A stretch of 64,000 bases of DNA from Actinomadura madurae (lineage in GTDB: Bacteria; Actinomycetota; Actinomycetes; Streptosporangiales; Streptosporangiaceae): contig NZ_FOVH01000004.1 of the NCBI RefSeq assembly GCF_900115095.1, positions 104,127-168,126 of the forward strand. Reading direction: 5' to 3'. A program made the position numbers and the translations under genes. The notes below the pieces were generated by a model, which searched no databases, was not told where the DNA came from, and was given only the letters and a program-made list of their open reading frames with translations. Each line of letters begins with the position of its first letter. Positions within the stretch are counted from its first letter, which is position 1. Positions 54,786-63,803 of this stretch are shown here, one piece after another.

Positions 54786-55886
54786 TCAAAGCTTGAACGC
54801 GATCCGAACCTCCTGCAGAAGGCTGGGGTGCTCGGTACCGAAGGCCGCCGCCGCAGCCCAGAGGGCGTCGAGCGCGGCCTGCAACGGGTCGGATTCGACG
54901 GCCCCGAACAGTGCGGGTATGGCGGCGGCCTGCTGGGAGAAGTTATGGATCTGCCCATGAGGAAGCGTGACCGTCGTACTCGGCACGCGCTCGTCTGCCC
55001 ATAGCCTCGGCCAGACCTGTTCGAAGTCGTCGAAGGGCGGGGGCAGGTCGCGCCCCTGGTCCATGGCGTGCAGCGCGGGCGCGATCCAATCGATACTCGT
55101 GAGACCGGCCACGTCGTAGGCCCGGCGCGCCACCCACCGGGCGACCTCGCGCTGCACCTGCGGATCAGCGGCGGCTATCGCCTCGCCGAGCTCACGGTCG
55201 AGCCGCGCCATGGCGCGCGCGTTACCGGACACGCGCCGAAGCCGCTCGCTAGGGAGGTGCCCGCCCCACGAATGTGTCTCGAACCGCAGCTTGGCCCGCT
55301 CCCTCTCGCGTTCCTTCTCCAACTCGGCCAGGCGTGCAGCCTCGGCTTGCTCCTCGGGTGTCGGAGCCGGCGGCAGGCCACGCGCGAAGCTGTGCCAATA
55401 CGCCGCGTGCTCCGTGGTCTGCTTCAGCACGCGGTCGGCCTCGGGCGGGGCGGGCCAGAATTGCAGGAGATAACGGTCGATTTGCGGCTCGTCATCGAGC
55501 CTGGTGTCGGCGTCCCTGGCCGCCTGCATGCCGCTCGCGCAGTACCGGACGCGGTAGTCGACCCGATCCAGATCCAGACTCCACGCGGCCTCGCCGGCCC
55601 ACTGCATCAGGGTCACGTCATCGGTCTCGGGTGTGAACGAGACCTCGACGATCTCCTCCCAGTCCTTGTCGACCGGAGGCGGCTCACTATGCGACTCGAC
55701 GACGACCCCGACGTCTCCGGTGTGCAACCCGGTGATCAGGTAGAGCGCCCCTGGTGACGCTGCGCCGCACAACCCGTTCTCCTGCCCCAGGAAACAGCCC
55801 TGCAGGTCAGATATCAGGTCCGGCGAACTGGTGACGTACAACTGACTGTAGTGAACGTGCACCTCGCCGCTGAACAGTACCTGCAT
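54786..55886 (-). CDS. Hypothetical protein (366 aa)
   Basis: The ATG at 55886 follows an excellent GAGGAGG. The N-terminal half reads MQVLFSGEVHVHYSQLYVTS, GQENGLCGAASPGALYLITG, DWEEIVEVSF: a beta-rich domain seen, as far as I recall, in many uncharacterised actinobacterial proteins. Residues ~178-200 are a charged coiled coil (EEQAEAARLAELEKERERER). The C-terminal half is helical with EVARWVARRAYDVAGLTSID. No catalytic motif is evident. It stands alone on the minus strand between eroded sequence and a HIT gene. Confidence 0.82.
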   Translation of the reverse strand: MQVLFSGEVHVHYSQLYVTSSPDLISDLQGCFLGQENGLCGAASPGALYLITGLHTGDVGVVVESHSEPPPVDKDWEEIVEVSFTPETDDVTLMQWAGEAAWSLDLDRVDYRVRYCASGMQAARDADTRLDDEPQIDRYLLQFWPAPPEADRVLKQTTEHAAYWHSFARGLPPAPTPEEQAEAARLAELEKERERERAKLRFETHSWGGHLPSERLRRVSGNARAMARLDRELGEAIAAADPQVQREVARWVARRAYDVAGLTSIDWIAPALHAMDQGRDLPPPFDDFEQVWPRLWADERVPSTTVTLPHGQIHNFSQQAAAIPALFGAVESDPLQAALDALWAAAAAFGTEHPSLLQEVRIAFKL

Positions 55887-56112
55887 GGCCGCCTCCTCAA
55901 GCCCTGAAAGAAGTACCAACACCGAGTCTGTCGCCCTTCACCGACAAACGAGATCTTCAACCTCCGGCGCAGCGGCCGAACTACAGCGGCGGCACGCGAG
56001 CGGTCGAGCACGCCCGTGCTACACCAGCCCGGATCGACAACGACTGACCTCCCGGCAGATGCCCGGCTAGACGCCGAGAACACCAGGTGGGCACCATCTA
56101 CGATCGGGCACC

Positions 56113-56574
56113 ATGACGATCTCATCGGGATGCCTGACCTGCGGCAACAATGCACGCCTTAGCTCACTTTCGCCCCGCGAACTCATCGCGGCCGACCAGT
56201 ACTGGCGGGCAGCGCACGCGTTCGGCACGGGCCTGCCCGGCTGGCTGGTCCTGGTGCCCCTGCGGCACGTGACCACCATCGCCGAGTTGACCGACGCCGA
56301 GGCCGCCGTGCTGGGCCAGTGGCAGGTGCGATTGTCACGGGCTCTACATGCCGTCACTGGCTGCACCAAAACCTACGTCGCTCAATTCGCCGAGGCCGAG
56401 GGCTTCGCCCACGTCCACTTCCATATCATCGCGCGCATGAACGACTTGGCGGACGAACGGCGCGGGCCCAAGGTATTCACCATGCTCGGCCAACCCGAGG
56501 ACCGAGACCTCAGCACCGCCCAACGCGACGAAATAGCCATCGAAATCCAGCAGTACCTACAGTCGCCAAAGTAG
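56113..56574 (+). CDS. HIT-family protein
   Basis: A 153-residue histidine-triad protein with the active-site motif FAHVHFHIIAR (HxHxHxx) near residue 100 and an N-terminal CLTC pair. Such proteins hydrolyse nucleoside phosphoramidates or dinucleotides. The length matches single-domain HIT proteins. Divergent from the 366-residue unknown gene. Substrate not deducible. Confidence 0.88.
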   Translation: MTISSGCLTCGNNARLSSLSPRELIAADQYWRAAHAFGTGLPGWLVLVPLRHVTTIAELTDAEAAVLGQWQVRLSRALHAVTGCTKTYVAQFAEAEGFAHVHFHIIARMNDLADERRGPKVFTMLGQPEDRDLSTAQRDEIAIEIQQYLQSPK

Positions 56575-57015
56575 ACGCCCTGATTAATGGTGACACACCG
56601 CCCGCCGCCTGCACATTGCCGAGGCCCAAGTCGCCGAACAATGCGTCGCCGCCGCTCCCACCGACCTCCACAACGGACTAGAGATAGCCATAGCCATCCG
56701 CTACCTGTCCCACCACCGCGACGACCTGCGTTACGGCTAGCGCTCTCCAGCAGGGCTGGCCAACTGCCACTGGCGCGGCCAGGCACCTGATCGATCCCCG
56801 ACTAGAGATCATTGCCGCAATCCATTTCGCAATGGCGACCTGAAGGGCATAGTACACCTATCACCTCAATACTACGAGAAGTACCGCGTTCGCCGACCAG
56901 CCCACTTGAGAGATCACTGACTTTAATCTCTAATCAGCCCCATTCTCGTCCGATTTAAAATCATCTCCCAAAAGGCAGTTGTGGCCTTCGCGAGGCTTAA
57001 GTAATACTGTGCCGC
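56575..57015. other. 440-bp gap with a short coding-like remnant
   Basis: One frame near 56615-56740 reads LHIAEAQVAEQCVAAAP and LEIAIAIRYLSHHRDDLRYG before a stop, which looks like the tail of a lost gene. The rest, 56760-57015, is AT-richer and contains no gene or clear signal. Confidence 0.45.
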
Positions 57016-57528
57016 GTGGACGATCTCCCAAGGACTCGACATGTTCACAACAGCAGCCTCCTTTTACTGGTAGTGGAGTTCGCAGCGTCCGGACAACTGG
57101 GGCCGGTACGGTGCGGCATGCCTCTGCTGGAGGTCGAGCGGCTCCTTGGCCCGATCGATCCAGACGGCCGATTCCGCCCCTCACCCAAGAAGTTCTTCCA
57201 CCATCTCTGGGACGACCTCGAACTGATGATCTTCCAAGGCACGGTGCACAACATGGCCGTGCCGCTGCAGAGAACCTCGGTCTCCTTGCCCTTCGCTGTA
57301 TGCGGCTGGCAGGAGCCACAACCCGCCGATCTTCCCTACGAGCGGGTGATCGCCGAATTGGCCACGACAGGAGTTGCCTGGAAGTCGGCGCCCGAAGTGG
57401 TGCTGGACGACGACGCGCTCGGACTGCGTATGGCCGGCACCGACGTCGGGATGCTCTTCGCTCCCGACCTCGACCGCACCGACCATCTGCGCCTGTGGAG
57501 GGTGTGGTCCGAGAAAGCCATCGAATGA
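57016..57528 (+). CDS. Hypothetical protein (170 aa)
   Basis: A GTG-started ORF; GCGTGGACG precedes it without a strong ribosome site, and an internal ATG at 57118 (MPLLEVERLLGPIDPDGRF) is an alternative start. It contains LGPVRCGMPLLEVERLLG and HLWDDLELMIFQG, a pattern shared, in my recollection, with small immunity-like or SMI1-adjacent proteins of Streptomyces, but no family is assigned. Transition to the accessory region; partner unknown. Confidence 0.62.
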   Translation: MDDLPRTRHVHNSSLLLLVVEFAASGQLGPVRCGMPLLEVERLLGPIDPDGRFRPSPKKFFHHLWDDLELMIFQGTVHNMAVPLQRTSVSLPFAVCGWQEPQPADLPYERVIAELATTGVAWKSAPEVVLDDDALGLRMAGTDVGMLFAPDLDRTDHLRLWRVWSEKAIE

Positions 57529-57640
57529 CATCCGAGAAGAATGGTTGCGTCTCTTGCGGACCGCACTCCCACGCGTCTTCCGTGGCCCGGCAATCGGGGC
57601 CCTCCGGTCGCAGCGAAAGCCGGCGTCGCGCTTGCCGCTC

Positions 57641-58255
57641 TCAGCGAGAGTTGTCGGCCGCTGCCGAGGGAGTTTCCGTGCCCTGTCTGATCAGCATGAC
57701 GAGGCGCTCTGCTTGAGTGGCGTCCGTAGCGGTCAGTGCGATCCCGTTGGCCAGGGCCAGTAGTTCCGATGCCTTGAGGTCAGGGCGGACAGCACCGGCG
57801 CTTTGCGCCCGGGTCAGTAGTGCGGACGCGGCTGTGTGCATCGAGTCGTGCCAACGGTCGAACAGTGCGGAGCGCTGACCGGCGCGGTCATCGGTGATCG
57901 ACAGCGCCAGTTCCCGTTTGGTCGCCACGTGTGCGATGAAGTCCTGGAGCCAGCCGAAGAGGGCGTCGCCGGGAGGATCCTCGGCCAGCAGGGACTGGCT
58001 CCGGGCGCAGAGCTCGGCCACTTCCCCGGAGTAGACGGCGATGATCAGTTCGCGGCGCGTCGGGAAATGCCGATACATCGTGGCGTTGCCGACACCGGCC
58101 CGGCGAGCGATGTCGTCAAGCGGGGCGTCGACGCCGTGCTCGTGGAAGACGTCCCTGGCCGCGGACACGAGCAGGTCGTAGTTGCGCTGAGCGTCCGCGC
58201 GAAGACGACGATGGGGTTCCGGACGCTGCGCAGGTCCGGTGCTCGGCGGTGGCAT
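57641..58255 (-). CDS. TetR-family transcriptional regulator
   Basis: A 204-residue repressor. The N-terminal helix-turn-helix is LLVSAARDVFHEHGVDAPLD followed by DIARRAGVGNATMYRHFPTR. The rest is a helical ligand-binding domain with LFGWLQDFIAHVATKRELAL. The ATG at 58255 follows GGAGGGTC. It is divergent from a broken SnoaL-like gene, probably its former target. Confidence 0.93.
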   Translation of the reverse strand: MPPPSTGPAQRPEPHRRLRADAQRNYDLLVSAARDVFHEHGVDAPLDDIARRAGVGNATMYRHFPTRRELIIAVYSGEVAELCARSQSLLAEDPPGDALFGWLQDFIAHVATKRELALSITDDRAGQRSALFDRWHDSMHTAASALLTRAQSAGAVRPDLKASELLALANGIALTATDATQAERLVMLIRQGTETPSAAADNSR

Positions 58256-58413
58256 GACCCTCCCTGCGAACTGGGGACTTCCCCAATTACGGTAGCCGAA
58301 CCCACTGACCGAGGAGTTTCCCACTCACCGCCTCGCTCATCCCCACCAGAGGAGATCCTCATCAGGGAGCAGCAGACACCCCGCACCCCGGACCGGGAGA
58401 TACACGACGCAGC

Positions 58414-58632
58414 GTCGAGAGCTACGCCCAAGTCCTGGAAGGCCGGCTCGAAGACGCCCTGAAACTGGTCGCCCCCGAGGTCGTCGACCACCGAGGAGGC
58501 ATCCAAGGCGATCACCGGGGATGGGGCTACGAGGTCCTCAGCATGGAGACGGTCCGCGTCCGCAACGGCCAAATCGTCGAGCACTGGGCCCCGCTCGACA
58601 CCGACTCGATGAGCAACCAATCGGGGCTATAA
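58414..58632 (+). pseudogene. SnoaL-like (polyketide-cyclase fold) gene remnant
   Basis: The frame reads VESYAQVLEGRLEDALKLVA, PEVVDHRGG and then METVRVRNGQIVEHWAPLDT before TAA. These are the first helix and last strands of a SnoaL/NTF2-like ester cyclase. The middle (~50 residues expected) is missing at GGIQGDHRGWGYEV, and no start codon with a ribosome site exists. An internal deletion after acquisition is likely. Confidence 0.6.
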
Positions 58633-58854
58633 GGAACTCCTGCCGCTGGCGTCCGCCTAACGGGAAGCTCGCCCGCTGGCAGGAGACGTTCAACAACCTC
58701 ACGGGCCACCTGCAGGTCGATTCGCCCGCATCAACCCCTGGCGCCGGGTGGAGTCCTGTAGTCCACCGGGTTCAGTGAAGCCCGTGATGTGCCCGGTTCG
58801 GCGGGGTCGCGTTACTGGGATCCTCGTGTCTTCGATCATGAGGAGAGCCCCCAG

Positions 58855-59165
58855 ATGCCAGAAGTTGTCCCCCTGAGTTCCGACGCAAGGTGCTGGACCT
58901 GGTTAAGGCCGGCCGTCCGGTAAGGCAGGTTGCTGCGGACCTGCAGATGCCTGGTCAGACCATCTACGTCTGGCTGCGCCAGGAACGCATCGACGCCCGA
59001 CTGGAGCCGGGGCCGACCTCAGTCGATCACGCCGAACCGGTCGCCGCCCGACGCCGGATCGCCCAGCTAGAGACCGAACTGGCCGCCACTCGCCAGGCGG
59101 TGGAGCCCCGAGCTGTCGCGGCGGCGTTCGGGATGGACCCCGAGGGTGTCATGATCTTTTGCTGA
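58855..59165 (+). pseudogene. IS3-family transposase OrfA fragment
   Basis: ATG at 58855 with AGGAGAG upstream. One base is missing near 58861, after which the frame reads EFRRKVLDLVKAGRPVRQVA and TIYVWLRQERIDARLEPG, the HTH_Tnp_1 domain, then a leucine-zipper-like ELAATRQAVE. The frame runs into unrelated sequence and stops at 59165. OrfB is absent. A dead insertion sequence end. Confidence 0.75.
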
Positions 59166-59230
59166 TCGTGTCGCCCCAGGACGTCTGCTTGACGAGAACT
59201 GAGCATCTTCGGGGCATCGGAGTTCACTGG

Positions 59231-59677
59231 TCAGCCGCGGATGGAACTCCAGAGGGCAGCCGTCTCGGGAGAGAGGCTATAGAGCGCCTCGTCACCGCGC
59301 CAATCGACCTGCATCGGCCAGGCAGCGCTGTCGTAGTGCTTTTTCAGGTGGCGAGTGAAGGCGGCCAGGTTCCCGCGCAGCGTGTGGTACTCCATCGGCA
59401 GGGCCTTCACCAGGTCCTGCATGTCGTACTGTTTGCCGGGCTCCTGGCAGAGGATGTCGAGAATGCGACTGACCGTGTCGGTATTGCTCAGTTCGGTGCT
59501 GGCCAGTCTGGTCAGCTTGTTGGCGTCCCATGCCGCAGGAGCGTCATTCGTTCCGGCGGGCTCGATGTCGGCGCCAGGCTGCTGCTCAAGCTCGGTGAGC
59601 AGCCGGTAGACGGCCATGACGTGGCGGGCGGGTACTGCCACTTGAACAAACTCCTGATCGACCGGCGGGGTCATCAT
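59231..59677 (-). CDS. Hypothetical protein (148 aa)
   Basis: An intact ORF with GAGGT five bases before the start. The sequence is balanced: VPARHVMAVYRLLTELEQQP, then SNTDTVSRILDILCQEPGKQ and YDMQDLVKALPMEYHTLRGN, which looks like a winged-helix, with WPMQVDWRGDEALYSLSPE at the end. It sits between insertion-sequence relics but shows no transposase similarity. Function unknown; possibly DNA-binding. Confidence 0.7.
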   Translation of the reverse strand: MMTPPVDQEFVQVAVPARHVMAVYRLLTELEQQPGADIEPAGTNDAPAAWDANKLTRLASTELSNTDTVSRILDILCQEPGKQYDMQDLVKALPMEYHTLRGNLAAFTRHLKKHYDSAAWPMQVDWRGDEALYSLSPETAALWSSIRG

Positions 59678-59689
59678 CTACCTCATCAG

Positions 59690-60226
59690 ATAGTCCATCT
59701 ACACTGGTCTCCCCAGCATAGCCTCTGCACTGCCCGGGAACATGTGCGCTTTGCTGAAAGCTTCGTTGGAGGCGATGGCCAGCGGCTCTTCTCCTCGCGC
59801 TCAGAACCTGGAACAGCAGGTCGGCGCGGGGGTGGTCGAGCTCCGTGTATCCCAGCTCATCGATGCAGAGCAGGTCGACGCGGCCGTAACGGGCGATGGT
59901 CTTGTTGAGCTGCTTGTTGACGGCGGCCTCGACCAGCTCGTCACCAGCTTGGCGGCCAGGGTGTATTGATCCGGTCTCCGACCGTGGCGGCTTCGGTGCC
60001 TAGCGCGATGAGCAGGTGAGATTGCCGGTGCCCGAGGCGCCGATCAGGCATAGTCGTTCGCCCCTTCTTCACCCATCAGAGTGTGGATGGTGGCGGGGTC
60101 GATGTCGGGGTTGGCTTCGAAGTCGCTCAGCGTGTCCTGGCGGGGAGCGGCGGCGTTCGGAGCGGCGGTCGTCGGCTCGGCCACGAGCGGCTCGGCCCGG
60201 AACCCGCGGTAGGTCACCTGGTCGCG
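59690..60226 (-). pseudogene. IS21-family IstB (helper ATPase) remnant
   Basis: Minus-strand fragments in several frames match IstB in order: VTYRGFRAEPLVAEP, DFEANPDIDPATIHTL, RLCLIGASGTGNLT (decayed Walker A), NKTIARYGRVDLLCIDELGY and LAIASNEAFS. Multiple frameshifts and an internal stop prevent translation. Confidence 0.78.
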
Positions 60227-60600
60227 GGTGGTGGTCTCGGCGGGCCTTGCGAGCCTCCGGTGCGACCGCGTCGGCGGTGAGCGCGCGGGTCCGCAACGCT
60301 GCGGCGATGTGCTTCTGGGTTGTCTGCCGGGTGTGCACGCTGATCTGGCTGCGCCGGTCGACCCGCAGCGAGAAGTGCGGTCTCGCACGCCTCGACCGGC
60401 AGCGGCCGTTCGGCGGCGAACAGCTCACCGATCGTTCGGGGCACGACCGGGTCCGCCGAGCCCGTCGGTCAGCCGCCTCGACGAGTCGCTGCAGCACCGG
60501 GGTGAGCGTGCGAGTCCGTTCGGCCCGGGCTCGGCGGCGCCGGGTCTGCTTGATAGCCACGGACGTCGGTCTCGCTGGGCGGGCAGGGTGCCGCCCGCTT
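60227..60600 (-). pseudogene. IS21-family IstA transposase 3' remnant
   Basis: Upstream of istB on the same strand, fragments ERPLPVEACETA and FSLRVDRRSQISVHTRQ resemble the C-terminal domain of IstA, in the usual istA-istB order but shifted and shortened. The 5' catalytic part is missing. Confidence 0.55.
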
Positions 60601-60680
60601 GGCTGCGGTGTGATGCCGCGGGAGTGCAGCCAGCGTTGCAGGACGGCGGGCTATCGCCACCTAATTGGATGGGATGGGGT

Positions 60681-61118
60681 CTAGCGGTTGGGGGTGGGAC
60701 TGGTGGTTTTTGCGGCTGTGGCTAGGGCTTTGGCGTGGGCTTGCAGGATGCGGTGGTGGACGGGGCAGTCGTCTAGGCGGTCGTGCTCGCAGTCGAGGGC
60801 GTGGCGCAGTGCTTTCTGCGCCTGCTGGATCTGGTGGATGCGGTCGTCTAGTTCGCGCAGTTTCGCCGAGGCCGCGTCTCGCCAGTCGGGGGCGGTGCGG
60901 CCGGTCGGGCCGACGAGGGCCGCGATTTCCGAGAGGCTGAAGCCGGCGCGTTTGAGCAGGTCGATGAGTGCGACCTGTTCGACGGCGTCCTCGTCGTAGA
61001 TGCGTTTGCCGCCCGCGCGCCTGGTGGCGTGGAGCAGGCCTTTGCGCTCGTAGAACCGCAGGGCCGATGAGGCCAGTCCGGTGCGGGCCCGTAGTTCGGA
61101 GATCGACAGCTCGCTCAT
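60681..61118 (-). CDS. MerR-family transcriptional regulator
   Basis: A 145-residue regulator. The N-terminal winged helix is ISELRARTGLASSALRFYER and KGLLHATRRAGGKRIYDEDA, followed by the dimerisation coiled coil DDRIHQIQQAQKALRHALDC. The C-terminus has cysteines and histidines in CEHDRLDDCPVHH, which could bind metal or sense oxidants. The ATG at 61118 is preceded by the operator it probably binds, overlapping the -35 of the divergent SDR gene. Confidence 0.92.
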   Translation of the reverse strand: MSELSISELRARTGLASSALRFYERKGLLHATRRAGGKRIYDEDAVEQVALIDLLKRAGFSLSEIAALVGPTGRTAPDWRDAASAKLRELDDRIHQIQQAQKALRHALDCEHDRLDDCPVHHRILQAHAKALATAAKTTSPTPNR

Positions 61119-61148
61119 TGACTTGAACCATAGTTCAACCTGAATGCT
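61118..61148 (+). promoter_or_regulatory. MerR-type promoter with 19-bp spacer
   Basis: TTGACT (-35, 61118-61123) and AATGCT (weak -10, 61143-61148) are separated by 19 bp. The palindrome TTGAAC-CATA-GTTCAA (61123-61138) lies between them. An overlong spacer with a central dyad is the hallmark of promoters activated by MerR proteins through DNA distortion. It drives the SDR gene. Confidence 0.65.
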
Positions 61149-61190
61149 TGCCGGGTGGAGATTCAGTACAGGGCGGCTGAAGAGAGCGCG

Positions 61191-61952
61191 GTGCGCGTCG
61201 CCGTGGTGACCGGGGCGGGGCGTGGGATCGGGCTGGCGGCGGTGCGGGCACTGGTCGAGGACGGGTTCGCGGTCGTCGCCGGGAGTCGTACGGTGAGCGA
61301 CGCGCTGCGGGACGCGACACCGGATGCGGTCAAGGTCGATCTGGCCACGGCCGGCGGGCCTGCGCGGCTCGTGCGGTTCGCGGTCGAGCGGCACGGCGGT
61401 GTCGATCTGCTGGTCAACAATGTGGCGGGCACCTCGACGCCTGCCGGTGGGTTCCTCGAACTCGACGACGACGCCTGGCGGCATACGTTCGATCTCACGT
61501 TGATGGCGGCCGTGCGCGCGACGCGTGCGGCGCTGCCGAGTCTGCTGGACCGCCGTGGCGCGGTGGTCAACATCGGTTCGGTCAACGCGCGGCTGCCACA
61601 GCCGCGGTTGGTCGCCCAGTCGGCGGCCAAGGCGGCGCTGGCGAACCTCGGCAGGGCGCTGGCCGAGGAGTTCGGTGGGCGCGGGCTGCGGGTGAACACC
61701 ATTTCGCCCGGCCCGGTCTGGACGGACGTGTGGACGTCCCCGGGCGGGCCGGGCGATCTGCTCGCCCAGCGCGCGGGTGTCGCGCGGGAGGACTTCGCCG
61801 ACCGGCTTCCGGCGGTCGTGGGCCTGTCGACCGGGAGGTTCACCGACCCGCAGGAGGTCGCGGCGCTCGTGGTGTTCCTCGCCTCTGGCCGCGTGCCCAA
61901 CATGAGCGGCTCCGATCTGGTGATCGATGGCGGGATGCTCAAGACGGTCTGA
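61191..61952 (+). CDS. Short-chain dehydrogenase/reductase
   Basis: A 253-residue NAD(P)-dependent oxidoreductase. The cofactor loop is VVTGAGRGIGLAAVRALVED, NNVAGTST follows, and the C-terminus has MSGSDLVIDGGMLKTV. The usual YxxxK motif is altered: the segment after VNIGSVNARL reads QPRLVAQSAAKAALANLG, with glutamine and no tyrosine at the expected place, so catalysis may be atypical. The GTG at 61191 (VRVAVVTGAG) has AGAGAG upstream; a GTG at 61155 coincides with the predicted transcription start and is an alternative. Confidence 0.87.
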   Translation: MRVAVVTGAGRGIGLAAVRALVEDGFAVVAGSRTVSDALRDATPDAVKVDLATAGGPARLVRFAVERHGGVDLLVNNVAGTSTPAGGFLELDDDAWRHTFDLTLMAAVRATRAALPSLLDRRGAVVNIGSVNARLPQPRLVAQSAAKAALANLGRALAEEFGGRGLRVNTISPGPVWTDVWTSPGGPGDLLAQRAGVAREDFADRLPAVVGLSTGRFTDPQEVAALVVFLASGRVPNMSGSDLVIDGGMLKTV

Positions 61953-61960
61953 GCGTCCGG

Positions 61961-63121
61961 TCACCAGGTCAGGGGGAGGGTGTCCAGGCCTAGGACGAGG
62001 CTTGCGTGCTCGACGGGTTGTTCGTCCGGCGTGATGCGGTAGTCGGGGATTCGAGCGTGCCATTCGCGCAGCGCTATCTGGAGTTCGAGGCGGGCGAGGT
62101 GGGCGCCGAGGCAGCGGTGGGGGCCGGCACCGAAGGCCAGGTGGCGGGTCGGGGGCCGGTCGATGTCGACGGTGGACGGGGCGGACACCGTGCGCGGGTC
62201 ACGGGCGGCCATGGCGAGCGGGAGCATGACCATGTCCCCGGCCTTCATCGGGCAGCCGTGCATGTCGATGTCGCGGGTGAGTTTGCGCGCGGGGAGGACG
62301 AGGGTGTGGACGCGGAGGAACTCCTCGATCGCGTCCGGGATGACGTCCGGCTCGGCGACGAGCCTGGCCCGGTCGGAGTCGTGGCGGGCCAGATGCCAGA
62401 AGGTGAAGGACAGCTGGGCGGCGACGGTGTCCAGTCCGGCGAGGAAGAGCAGGATGCACAGTTGCAGGAGCTCGTCGTCGGTGACCGGGCGTCCGTCAAC
62501 GGCGAAGGTGGTCGCGGCGCTGACCAGGTCCTCGCGCGGTTGGGCCCGGCGGTCCTGGATGAGCTCGGTGAAGCAGTTCGTCAACGCGCCCATGGCCTCG
62601 ACCCGTCCTGTACCGGAGGGTGGTGGATGCAGGATGGCGTACTCCCACGCCAGGAATTCCTCCAGCCGTTCGGTGGGCAGGCCGAGCAACTCCAGGAAGA
62701 CGGTCGTTGGGTAGAGGCGGGCGAAATCGGCGACGAAGTCGCAGGAGCCCCGGCTCGCGAGGCCGTCGATCAGCGAGATGCAGTGCTGGGTTATCCGTTT
62801 CTCCATCACCGCGGCCGCCACGGGCGAGAACAGGGGGCGCAGCAAACGCCGCCAGGTCGTGTGCAGCGGCGGATCCAGCATGACCGGAATCCACTGGTAG
62901 GCGGGGTCGGGATCGATGACGGCGATCGCCCGGCTGGAGAAGGTCTCCGGATCCCGTAACGCGGCGAGGATGTCGTCGTAGCGCGTCAGGACCCAGAATC
63001 CGTGTCCGGCATCGCTTCGAAAGGCCGCGTGCTGCTCCCGCAGTTCGTCCAGCTGTGAATGGGCTTCGCCGGCCGCCCTTGCCCCAGCGAACGGGTCGAA
63101 GAATACGTGCGGCGCGTTCAT
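61961..63121 (-). CDS. Cytochrome P450
   Basis: A 386-residue bacterial class P450. The haem-binding loop is FGAGPHRCLGAHLARLE with axial Cys 337; the K-helix ExxR is E267-R270 (EEFLR); and the I-helix oxygen region is FLAGLDTVAA (226-235), where the usual acid/alcohol pair is D231-T232. The ATG at 63121 follows GGAGG. The gene is convergent with the SDR gene, eight bp apart. A redox partner is not in view. Substrate unknown. Confidence 0.93.
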   Translation of the reverse strand: MNAPHVFFDPFAGARAAGEAHSQLDELREQHAAFRSDAGHGFWVLTRYDDILAALRDPETFSSRAIAVIDPDPAYQWIPVMLDPPLHTTWRRLLRPLFSPVAAAVMEKRITQHCISLIDGLASRGSCDFVADFARLYPTTVFLELLGLPTERLEEFLAWEYAILHPPPSGTGRVEAMGALTNCFTELIQDRRAQPREDLVSAATTFAVDGRPVTDDELLQLCILLFLAGLDTVAAQLSFTFWHLARHDSDRARLVAEPDVIPDAIEEFLRVHTLVLPARKLTRDIDMHGCPMKAGDMVMLPLAMAARDPRTVSAPSTVDIDRPPTRHLAFGAGPHRCLGAHLARLELQIALREWHARIPDYRITPDEQPVEHASLVLGLDTLPLTW

Positions 63122-63250
63122 GGCGCCTCCATCCTGGTGGCGGGACGAATCCATCTATGATCACACGCGGGCCGTCCCTAAAGCGGCGGCCAGGTAGCCG
63201 GGCAGTCAAGGTCGGTGGGACGCCGGGTTGTCGGGCGGGGAGTGACGCTA

Positions 63251-63793
63251 ATGACGCTGCGCTCAGATTTGGCGGCACTGCTGGCTGACGCGGGAATCGT
63301 CGACGTGGACATTGGCGAGGCCGCTGAGGACGAGCACGTCCGGTTGGACGCTTATCGCAAGGTCATCGCGGTGATCGCCGCCTCGGGGCGCCGTTTCGAC
63401 GACCGTGCCGTGGCGGCGATCCTGCGTGACCCCGTCGCGACCGTGTCCAAGACGGCCATTGTCGAACTCGTGGACACGGTCGCGATGGAGACCGCCGACG
63501 CGGATGAGTTTCAGCAGTGGGCGGCCGGCCTGGCTTTGTTAGGGAACGATGGCCACGATCGGTTCGTGCGGCGTCGTATCAACGATTGGGCGGTTTACCT
63601 GGCCATTCGAGGCGACCGGACGCCGGAGACCGGCTTGTTGATGAGCGTCACCGCCTGGATGCAGCGCATCATTGCCGAAGAGTCCACGGCGCCCTCGGTA
63701 CTCGGATTTCTCGCCGAGAACGGCAGGACACGAAAGATACGAAACATCGCGAGGCATCGAGTGAGGCACTGCACGGTTCGGCCGTCGCCGTGA
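63251..63793 (+). CDS. Hypothetical protein (180 aa)
   Basis: Helical protein beginning MTLRSDLAALLADAGIVDVD, with regular amphipathic helices and WAVYLAIRGDRTPETGLLMS near residue 130, then a basic C-terminus. No family recognised. The ATG at 63251 was chosen; a GTG at 63242 is possible with GGGGA directly before it. Divergent from the P450 gene. Confidence 0.7.
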   Translation: MTLRSDLAALLADAGIVDVDIGEAAEDEHVRLDAYRKVIAVIAASGRRFDDRAVAAILRDPVATVSKTAIVELVDTVAMETADADEFQQWAAGLALLGNDGHDRFVRRRINDWAVYLAIRGDRTPETGLLMSVTAWMQRIIAEESTAPSVLGFLAENGRTRKIRNIARHRVRHCTVRPSP

Positions 63794-63803
63794 ACTCGGT
63801 CGC

